A DNA stretch of 64,000 bases from Metridium senile (taxonomy: Eukaryota > Cnidaria > Anthozoa > Actiniaria > Metridiidae), in the NCBI GenBank assembly GCA_949775045.1, contig OX459098.1, forward strand, positions 12,834,707-12,898,706, given 5' to 3'. How positions within the stretch are numbered: position 1 is the first letter of the stretch; each line of letters opens with the position of its first letter. The position numbers and the translations under genes are program-made. Positions 25,801 to 37,800 of this stretch are shown one piece after another. Under the pieces are notes generated by a model. The model did no database searches. It was given only the letters and a program-made list of their open reading frames with translations, and was not told the origin of the DNA.

Positions 25801-28800
25801 TTATCTTGCTGCTGTGGCTTCTGTTGTTGTTGTTGTTGTTCGTTTTTTAAGTTGGTATTATAGATCTATCGGTCTTGTTAATATCAGTCAGTCTGCTTTC
25901 GGGATTTTGGGTGGTACTGGTGGTAATGTATACCAGGAGCGGATCCCAAAGTTTGTCAGGGAAGGTGGGAGGAGTTGTCCCAATTGCAAATGAAGAGCTG
26001 TTAGGAGGTGTCCGGTTCCTAAATGTCTTAAATAAATAGGGGTAATTGTGACGCTAGGGAGGTGCATGGTGCCATTTGAGACACCCCTAGATCCACCACT
26101 GTGTACGAGTAATCCCTGGCCAGATAAAATATGGATTTTCATGCAGTTATTCGTATTATTTGTCTTTCTAAAGATTTACGCATTAATGGATCGACATGGT
26201 TTTAAAGGCAAAGTCACCAACTTACAAGTTCTGCACTTTCTGTAAGTATTTTCTTTTATTTATATCTTCTTGTGAGAAATTAAAAACAGTTGTTTCTTTT
26301 TCTTCTTCTCTCAGACCAAACGGTTCAGCCAACTATTCAGGTCAAATAGACCGTGATATCAGTAGTCAAGCAGGGGAGGTCGTCAATAAAACTATACAAA
26401 CTGGTTCTCTTGGTAACTTTACTGTCGACCCCAACTACTGGATTGTTAATGAACATAGTTCAGGTGATGTTATCAAATTTCAATACAATTGAATTAACAT
26501 GTTATCTACAGCATTTTTAAATTGAGAAAAATAAATAAAAAGAAACATATATGAAATTATAATAAAATGGAGAATCGTGTTAAAATAAAGTTTAATCTAA
26601 CGAATGAAAATAAAAAAGGAAATACATGAAAAGCACTAATATTTAGCGTGGCAGTTCCTATACAGCTAGAAGTAAGATTGTATATATAAATTAATAATAC
26701 CAATAATCATAACCTAAAAAGGTTTGATTTAGCCTTGTAAGGAAAATACTAACGTCCAAATTTCTGGTGGTTGTTTTTTAGCTTTTCATATGCTGACCTG
26801 TAAGAATGGTAAGTAAAAACCTCGTCTAATTGGACTATATTGGCTTCAATGATATATGCAAAGGCTAGTGTCAATGTTCTTATACTGGCCAAAGAGATTT
26901 CACTGCGCGTTTGAAAAATATTTTACAGCATAACGCGCCTTAAAGTGGCCACCCAATTAAAGTTTTGTATAAGATAGCTTAGCGTTCAAAGGTTTCTCTT
27001 TTCAAATTGTTTGCTACGCCTTTATAAATTTAAACATCCTGGGAGGTTTTTCAGACACTGATAAACTTCACTCTTGTCTTCGCTTTGAACATTTCAAAGT
27101 GTTTATCGTTTGTCACTCGGCGTGTCTTTTATATTTAGGTCAAATTCTCGCTTTCTGAATGATTTACTTGTACAAAACTTTAATTGGATGGCCACGGTAA
27201 GGCGCGTCGCGCTGTAATATACTTCCGTGTATTGATACAACGTACCTGGAATAAGACAAGGAATGCACTTATCAAGAGACATATTAGAACCTTTTCCAGG
27301 GCTTTTAGGGAACAAGGAAACAAAAGCATTTATTTTCAGGGAATTCAAACAGGGATCATTTTAAAATTATTTACAATAATAGTTGTTTTGGATCATGGGA
27401 ACAAAAGATAAAACATTTTAGGGAAATAGGTATTATTCGTATTGGAAACAACAGAGATCCAGGGGGATACACTGTCTGGAATCTCTTTTCTCTGCTCTTG
27501 GGCAAGCTGTGGCTACTCTCCCCCAATCTTCTATATGTGTGGAACCCCCTTTCGAAAATCCATGGATCCGCCACTGAACAATGGAGGAATTTAGGTAAAC
27601 TTAGCATGAAATCCAACATAATTTTCCTACAGGCTCCCACAGTGTTGTTGGTGGTTTGGTTGACTTCAATGCTGCCATAAAACTGACGTCTGTCAACTTC
27701 ACCCAAGCTCTGAACGATACATGTTCAGCAGAATATTTGGAACTATCCAAAACAGTTGTAAATGCTGTAAGTCAAATTCCAATTTATTTATTATTTATTT
27801 TATAAAATTAATGATACATGAGGACCATTTTCAAAACTATTTCTTTTTTTGATGATATCTGTCTATTTCTTATTTTATTGTAGATTTACCTGGTTTACCA
27901 GCACCACGAGCAATATAAAGTTTCAAACTTCCAAGTGGTACAGTTTGAGTAAGTTTTGTTTAATATTGCCTTTCTTTATTTCCATTTAATCTTAATATTA
28001 ATTTTGATTTCCTTTTAATTTCAATTTCAATTTTTATTTTTAATTTCTCTTTCATAATTTCCATTCCTCATTTCCAGGCCTGGTACCATAGTCAACTATA
28101 CGTACCAAGTAAGTCGTAATTACTCAGAGGCTGCATCTAGCCTGTTAAATAGCCATGTGGAGAACGGAACACTACCAGGAAATGTAGCTGTGGATCCATT
28201 CTTTCTGAGATCAGGAGAATATAAATATGGTAAGTAAAACCATCGATGAAACCCGAAAGACTTTCTCGATTATTATAGCACTATAACCCCAAAGGATAGT
28301 TAATAACTAGGGAGATAGAGCAGATTTCATATGTTCAATGGAAAACTCACGACAAGGTCAAGGCACGACAAGGCAAGTCAAAAGAATTCAAATCCTCATC
28401 AATTATTCACGAGATATTCAGCCAATGAAATGGTCTGATTGTAATTCCTTGAGGACACTGGATGCCTGGTCTAGTCTTCCTAGCAGTAACTGGAACAATT
28501 TTTGTCCAGTAACTGGAAATTCTTTCCAGTTACTACGAATAACTCCTTGCACAGATATTACCCTCCCCTTGCCTCTACTAGTAAACATCAGACTTAGAAA
28601 GAATTTTACTTGGCGATTTTTGTCGAAAAAAAGTCTTTGAGTAATAATGCCAGGATTCGAACCGAGTGCTTCTGCATTGCTGTATCCCCGTTTTAAGCCA
28701 TTATACCACTGAGTCATTCGATGAAAAGTTTGAAACAAAAACACGTTTAATGTCATCAAGTCGTTAGAAATCAAGTTCGTTAGCATTCCTCTGAATAGAT

Positions 28801-31800
28801 TTGAAAAGCGATTGTTTAATATTTCCCTGTGGGAGTTCATTGACAATGAACACTAAATTATGAACAGATTATTGATATCTCTTAGGATTGCTTATTTGCT
28901 ACATTCAAATCTCTCCTCGGCTTTAAAGTTCTTTTTCTCCATTTAAAATTGTTCGTTTTTATTCAAAGATTCTTCCCAAATAATTGATGAGGATTTAAAG
29001 TCATTCCAAGTCATTCCATTCGGCTGCGCCTCGAACTGGAACTAATTGCGCGGACTTGAAATCCCGTCCAGTCCTCATTGTCGTACTTGAGACATTACTT
29101 CTAGGATATTACGGTCGCGGCAAGACACGCACACGGCATGCCATGCACTGAACATTTTACAGTCATACGCAATCTTATTTAAATGCCGGACCGTTGCTAG
29201 GCAACAACTCTCAGTGACAGAAAGCAATATATGTATATACCAAATCAGAGAATAGGGAGAAGAATAGGGAGAAGGAGAAGTAGAAGAAGAAGAAGAATTG
29301 CACCTAGTTAAGACATAATACATGATGCAGTCGAAACGTCATGCAAGCCTCAAGTCTACTATAGTAAATATATAGTTACTCAACTGCCCACTAATCTTGC
29401 AATGATTTTTTTTCAGTTCCCAGGAACATAAGTTGTCCTGCGCCCTCATCCAGTAAGTACTCTGATCATTTTATAGATTTTTTGCCTTATTGTTTCACAA
29501 TCAATTTGGGAGATAGACCTTGTCCACTTACCTGAGTGTTTTCCCAACACCATATTCTCGGTAAATAGACATTAGAGATGTCTCAATGTTTTCCCAGTAC
29601 AATCCGCTTGGGAGATAGACCTTGCTTACATACCTGAGTGTTTTCCCAGTACAATATTATTGGTGTATAGATATTTTTCACTTGGCTTAAAGTTTTCCCA
29701 ATGCAATTTTCTTGGAAGATATAACTTCTTTGCTTGCATCGGCGTCTTTCCAGTACCGGATCCTCTTGAAAATTAGACCTTTTTTACCAATGCAATTGGA
29801 ATCCGAGGTGTCACCAGCTTTTTTGAATGTATTTATGTTTATTCCAGATTCCAGTGATGATGTTTTGTATTTCACTTACATCATAAGATTGGTTGGTCTT
29901 GTTAATATCAGTCAGTCTGCTTTAACCGATCGATGTTCTCATGATTTTCTGGAGTTATCTTCTGGACTGATGGCTGCGGTGAGTACCATCAATTCTTATC
30001 TTGCTGTTGACGTTGTTGTTGCTGCTGCAGCTGCTGCTGCTGTTGTTGTTGTTGTGGTTTTCATGGCAGCTAAACAACAATGAACTAGAATTTGTATTGT
30101 TCTTTTTGATGTTCTGCAGTTATTAGTTTGGTTTTGAGAATTGAGATAGTTGGGTAGTGGTGCTAAATGGTGTTGGTAAAGGTTACGGAAAGTAGAGGAG
30201 AATTATGGGTATGGAAATGGTGATGTGGCAATGTACGCTATAGCGAAGGTAATTAAAAAGAACCAACTCAGTTGTTGTAGTCGGTTGTAGTGTGGAAATG
30301 TTCCTCTGTTATAATAGTCAAGTCATGTAGCAATAAATCTACGCGCAACAGTGTTATTTACAAACCGGTGGGTAAAGACAGTTCAATAAATCATTCAACA
30401 TTTCGTTCTCACAGATTTACTCACTAATGGATCGACATGGTTTTAAAGGCAAATTGTCCAACTTACAAGTTCTGCATTTTCAGTAAGTATTTTTTATTGT
30501 TCATATCTTCTTGTGAGAAATTACTAATGTAATTCCTTTATGTTCTCAGACCAAACGGTTCAGCCAACTATTCAGGTCAAATAGGCCGTGATATCAGTAG
30601 TCAAGCAGGGGAGGTCCTCAATAAAACTATACAAACTGGTTCTCTTGGTAACTTTACTGTCGACCCCAACTACTGGATTGTTAATGAAAATAGTTCAGGT
30701 GAGGCACTGGTATTTATCTCAGAATAAATAGTGGAAAACTAGTAAGAATAGAATACATTTTGAGCCTCTTCCATGGGTTTTTGGGATCATTGGAACAAAA
30801 ATACTTAAATGAAACAGTTTATCACTAATGGGGAACACGGAAAAAAATGCTAAAAGGGATCAAGCAACCATGCACCGCCCTGGGAGGGGCTCAACTCATT
30901 GTATGACATAAGTCTGTTTTAAACGTGCTTTGTATTTTCGTGCAATTCAACTAAGGTTTTCATATACGTGAGATTTAAGTCACGGGGCAAGTCGACCAAA
31001 ATTACATTTTTTTTTCAAGTGTTTCCAAATTTGGAATTCGTTGTAGATGTTATTATTTCCAGATTATTTTATTGTCTCTTCTACTTGATATTGAACTGAC
31101 TAACATTTCAATCTTTCAGCATTCCCGCTTGTTAATTGCCAAAACAGTAAGTCTTTACGTTATTTTCTTCAAATTGCATTTATTGCATTTGTTTTTTGTT
31201 TGTATTTAGTATTCTTGTGCATCTATTGATTTAATAAATGTTTTTCAGGTTCGAGACAGATACCGCTGGTACAAATCTACTGCACATTCAAACTAACCTC
31301 GGTTAGGTTCAGCCTTTCACTGTTGAACAAGAACTCAACGGCATTTCAACAATTAGCCAATCAAGTGATTAATTCGGTAAGCCATGCTGTGATGTGATTG
31401 AATGGGATGGGATGCAATGTGCTGTGCTGTGCTGTTTCGCAGCATTTAACCTTTCATAACTTCTATCTGTCTTTTTTTTTGTTTTCAGACAAAGTTACTA
31501 TATGCGAAAAGTGAAAGCGAGAGTCCTGTACAATGGAAAGTTAACAAATTCGAGTAAGATTTAAAGTTGTTGGAGCAGCCTCTACTCCTCCCAAAATCCA
31601 GAATATGTTTTAGAGTGACGTCATGTGTTATAAGTATACAGTGGTACCTTTATTAAGCGGTCACCCTCGGAACTTTCCAAAGTGGCCGCTTAATAGAGGT
31701 TGGCTGTTGAATAGAGGTATAGAATAGGTATAGGAACAGATTTGGGAATTTTTATTGTGGCCGCCTAATAGAGGGTAACCGCTTAATGGGTGACCGCTTA

Positions 31801-34800
31801 ATAGAGTTACCACTGTATAGTATTTATGTTATATTGTAAATCAACGCAACTTATAATTACGCAAAAATATATTTTTTTTGCTCAGATAAAAACCCTCTTG
31901 TTCTCGTTTTCTGTTGGCATCTTTAAGATGAATGCAATGTTCGAAAACTTTTCATCCATTTGATAGATCAGATGCTAACTAGAAAAAGCTTTGGATTCTT
32001 AAAAATCTACTTTGCAGCTACTTAAACTGATTCAGAATTGCGTAATCGACCTTACCACAATATTGTATTTTTCGTTTTATTTCCAGGAAAGGCAGTGTAG
32101 TGACACATCTATCTGCAAGCGTGGCTCCAACTGCATCTCAAAGTATGCAAGACATATTTAAAAAAGCCATACAGAACGGAAGTCTGGGAAGTTTTCAAGT
32201 TGATCCAAAGTTTATAATTATAACTGACAAAATCAACGGTAAATATTCTATTTATATTATACTATTTTTTTTTAATATATTTTTTATTTTATTATTATTA
32301 ATTCTATATTTTTTATTTTTAAATTTGCACTTGTAGAACAATATTAACAATAACTAAGTCAGATATGATTCGCTCGTTTCTATTACACCATATTAATTAC
32401 CACTGATATTTATAGTTTTGTTGATGATATTTCATTTAGGAGTATACTTAATTAGGAGTTTTCGTAGTTAAAACAATAAATATAATTTTAAGAAAATACA
32501 CCACAGACTTCAATTTAACATACATGTTTCGGCAGAAACGTCCGCCATCATCAGTGATTTAATGACAAGAGTGACAAGCGTACATTAAATATATAGACAA
32601 AAAATATGAATAACAAAGAGAGCTGCTCATCCTAAGACCGTTTCATAATGCTAAACTATTAAATTTTGATCATTTTAGTTACAAGCAATTCATCCTGTCC
32701 AATGCCAACAGTTTCCATCCCAAGTCTTCAGAAAACCCTCAAGTATGCCTACAAGATATTGCGATCCGGGTCTGTCACTATCAAAGGCAAGGTATCTACA
32801 GTTAGCTGCGATGGCCCTGAAGTATTTTATAGTTTCAAATGGATAGCAGCTCCAATAGACAAGGAAGGAAAAGTCTATGGAACTGAAAAGACTCTAAATA
32901 ACCAGTCAGCATCACTTTACGTGAAAAGCAACTCACTAAATTATGGACTCTACATGGTTCAGTTTTACGTAACAAGAAATAGTACTGACATAGAAACGAG
33001 AGTGGATTATGGCATCATTGAAATAACCCCAACACCGCTGGTCGCACACATCGCAGGCGGGAATCTAGTAACCAGAGGGTTTACACATCCCATCATCCTC
33101 GACGCGTCTAAGTCTTATGACCCGGATGTGGAGCTCTATAAGCGTGATGGGATTGTATTTACATGGCTGTGTCGTAAAGTTGGTGAATCATGGCCCTTGA
33201 ATGACCTCAATGCCCTGCCGATTATTTCTTTATCCCTTGGGGGTGATAGTGGGTGCTTTGGTACAGGAATTGGCAAGCTGCCATTGCAGGTAACACCAGA
33301 AAAGATTACTATCGCCAGCGGATTGCTTGCTGTACAGAAAAGCTACCAGTTTGTTGTCTTGTTGAGTAAAGATGACAGAACAATAAGTGCTTCTCAAATT
33401 GTCAAGTTAGTCCCTGGTGATCCACCGGACACAAAGCTAAGGTTAGCAAATTAAATTACAATTACTTATGATATTGTATAACTTCAATACACTACAAAAC
33501 TAACTGAAAAATACCTCACCAGTACCATATCGTCATATCGTGGTAAGCCATACTACTCCAAACCAACGAAAACGTGTTGAGTTTATTCATTGGTGTATTC
33601 TGTCTTCTTTTAGGTGTAACACCAACTGCGGACCAAGCGTAAACCCATCATCCAAGCTCAGCCTTGAAGTCACTTGTCCTGAAGACTGTGACGCCAATAC
33701 CATCTATGCATGGACACTATACATAAAGACAGGCCAGGACTCAAGCGGCGATCCGATCTTGCAAAAACTGGACAACTTACAATCATTACTACTGAGCAAG
33801 ACTTCATCATCAGGGTTTGTGGTTAAGCCTGACAAACTCAAAGGTGGAACAGAATATCGATGTCAAGTCGAGGTGACCGCAGTAGGTCGTGCTAAGACAT
33901 CTAATGAATACGTCTTTACTACCAACGCTCCTCCTTATGGTGGCTCATGCTTTATCTCCCCACAAACTGGTGAAGCATTGAGTACAACATTTAGCCTAAC
34001 CTGCCGAGACTGGAGCGACCCGGAAAAGCCTTTAGGGTATCAGTTTAGGTACCGTAAATCCGATGGAGCTTATGCAGTTCTGTATCACGGCGCGGAGTCG
34101 AGTACAACGTGTAGATTACCAGCAGGGTTAAAGATACAGGACTATAATATCAATATCGAGGTGTTGATATCTGATGCTTTTGGAGCAACTAACTCAACGA
34201 GTATACAAGTGAAGGTTGGTACAGCTAAGTACAGTACATCAATTTATAAACGACTTCGATTAATTGTACAATAAATTGTAGTGAACGCTCGTCTGTGGCT
34301 ATCGCTTTATACTTGTTAGCTTAATGGAAAAGCACCCTAATAGCTAGCACCCTGTTGGTCGGCCGAGCTCAGTAGATTTTCAAAGATCCTCCAATTCTTA
34401 CTTCTTAGAGTAGCCCATTTTACATTTTTGATAGACGGTGTTGTCATACTTCTGAATTGTCTGTCCTTGTCATAATGATAGGTTACACCAAAGCAAGCAG
34501 CTCCTAACACCACCATAGGGAACACCCTACAAAGCCTGACGGTTGGTCAATCAAGTGATATGGCAAACTTACTAAAAACTGGAAACGTAGATGGTGCTAC
34601 TCAGTTGGCAAATGCTGTACTGGACGCCATAGACTCGACGGACAAACAGGAAAGCAATAGTTCTGTGTCTACAGTTACACAGGAAAAGGTACTAAGCATT
34701 TGTTTTTTTTTTGTCTTGTTTATTAAGCCCTGTCTAATTTAGAAAAAGTGTAATACGTGCAGTTATCACTGCTCAGGGACAGTGATCAACTGTTACACTG

Positions 34801-37800
34801 CAAGCTCTTTTTTTGCTTACTAATTTGAGTAACCGCTACTCTGGGAATTTGGAAAGAGTTTAATAATACGTATTAGTGAAGTTACCACTATTCAGGTGCA
34901 GTGTTTAACTGTTACACTGGACTGATATGAGTATCTGTGAATTCTTTTTTTGTTTTGTTTCGTAATTTGATTTTTAACCGCTACTCACCTAGTCTTAAAT
35001 AACCGTTGCTCTGTAAACATTACTCAGTATAAATTTATACTTGCAAGGTATAATAGTCCCAATACAATTGAATTGATTAAATGACCTGTTTTTATTCGAG
35101 ACTTTAACCTTTCAACACTTAGATCGTGACATCCATTATTGATCAAATGAGCGAAATCAAAGTGGAAAACGTTGAAACACTGACACAGGTTTCTTCAGTC
35201 GTCGCCTCGGCAACCAACAATGATAAGATACTGACAACAGAATCTCAGGTAAGGATTTTTGTATTCCTTTTTAAAACATTATTATTATTATAAAACATTA
35301 AATATTATTATAAAACATCTATTTATTCATTCATTCATTGTGGGAGGCGTGATGGTCTAGTGGTCAGGGGATCGAATGCCTGGCCTAATGGTCTGGGATC
35401 GATTTCCTGCCCGGGAGATTATACGTTGTGACTTTGGGCAAGACACTTTACTCTCTATGTCCCCGATAAGGACGTAAAGCCAGAGGTCCCGTCTGCCTTC
35501 ACTCTAACTTCCTAATAAGGTGGACGTAAAATATCCTATTGTGCTCTTCGAAAAGAGCAGGGAATTGTCTCCCGGCACAGCAGTCAGGTCTCAAATCAGA
35601 GCATATAAGCCTCGAGGAGAGGAACTGCTCTTACTATGATAAATACAATTCTAATATTCATTCGTGCGTTTATTTGAATATTAATTCAAAATAATTTGAA
35701 TGTTTAATTATTTATCCTCCATCCATTATTCGCTCCTTTGTGCAGTCATGCTCTTGTAAAAAAAACGTGACCGCTAGTCTTCAGTATACTTGGATCACAT
35801 CTGGGTTAGGAAGCGTAAATTAGATTCCAAGCACAAGAAATTGTGTTGTGCCCTTGAGCGGGATGATCTCCTACCTCGTTGCCCCTTTATGTACGCGTTT
35901 AACCCAGGATTAGAATAGGCTAGGGTACCAAAAACTGAGTTGGGTTAGAAGTAGCAGCCAGCCTTACAACTATATGACAGCCATGAGGAGGCATTGCTTA
36001 TCTTCGCTTGAAGACAGACACTTTTTAAGTTTTTTTTTCATTTAGTAACAATATAATTGTTAAAACTTTCCAGAGCTCAGCTTTAAAGATCCTGAGCGCC
36101 TTGACTAACGTGCTAGCTGCTAAATCCGAAGATGATTCCCAACAATCAGGCAACCTTGATAAAGGAGGAGAGAACCTATATTATGGGATAGGAAACATTT
36201 GGACAGCTGCGTCCCAAGACGCAAGTGTTACAAAAACAACACAAGGCAAACAACAAAAACAAACCAACACAACTACATCCCTGAAGGACCAGGTAATGAC
36301 AATGTTTAATTGACAGTTATTTGCCAAAGTGCGCGAAACGCTGATAGTGATTATCGAGAAATAGTCGGAAGTTATCAAACCAATCAGCGTGCAGAATTTA
36401 TTTTAAAAATTCCATGCCTAGAGTATATTTGCGTCACAGTCGTCAGGACACGTGACTTCAAGGTGTATTTATACTAATCAATAATAATGATGATGATAGC
36501 AAAATTGAACCTATTGATTATGATTTTATTGCTTTAGTGACGAAAATGATGACGATAATTATAATAACTTTAACCACTATGTGATTTTAATTAGAGACCA
36601 TATTGATAAGTAATAGATCAAGCACGAGAAAGAATGCTTCCTCCGATATCCAAACAAGGAGAAGTTACTTAAAACAAAGATGTGCAGCTAGTGTTTTATC
36701 CAGCTTCGAAGTGTTTGGATAAAGGGGAACACTCTTGAAAATGCTTGATCTGGCTTCTCAAACCATAATAATTCTTGGAAAAATTCAAAGAAAACGTTTG
36801 CCAGATTTTACAATTTTACAGATCATATATCCAAACCTCCTTTACGGTTGTGATTTCCTTTGTTTTGTCCACATGAATTATTAATGAGTTTGAGAAAGCT
36901 ATTTTTAAATCTTACTTATCTCTATTCCTAGAGTATATCAATCGCTAAACAGTCCTCGTCTTTGCTGAAAAAGGTTTCAAGTTCTCGTCTTTCACGTATG
37001 ACACCTGGAGAACAAGCAATAGTATCTCGAACCAGCCACTTGTCTATTGGTATAAGAAGAAACAAACCTTATGACATCGGCGGCCAAAATATTTCTCTTG
37101 AAAATAGCAGTTTTGCATTACCTGAAGCTAAGACTCTCTTTGGTTCAAGAAGCTACAATGACTCGATAATTGATTTTCAGGTAACTGGGATATAACTTAG
37201 TGATTTACCTTGCAACCGACAAACTTACAAACACTAAACCAACCCCCAACCCAACCCAACCGACTAAACAGCTTACCCACTAACTGACCGACAGACAAAC
37301 AGACCGACAGACTGACCAACTAACCTACTAAACAATCATAGGTGATATGATGAAATTTGTAACACCGTAAAAAATGTTGACTTAACTTTACTGACGTTTC
37401 GAGCTTTAGCCCTCCGACAAAGGGCTAAAGCTCGAAACGTCAGCAAAGTTAAGTCAACATTTTTACGGTGTTACAAATTTCATCATATTACCTATCATTT
37501 ATATCAAACACCGACGCAGCCTATACTAGTTTACTCGCTAGTTTCCATTTACTAAACAATCAACTGAAACTCCAACCGAATGACCGGCCGAACGAATAAA
37601 CGACCAAATGACTGATCGTACAAATCCTCCATTAATTGTGTTAAAATTCAACAACTTATACAATTTCATAAAACTACCATGCATTTCTACATCTGTTACT
37701 ATTAATGTCCGGCTGCGAATCCAAAGTGGTTGCATGGTCCTTGCGGTGTAGTGGTTAACCCATATCATTGTACTAGAAAGCCGAAACCATGGGTTTGAGT

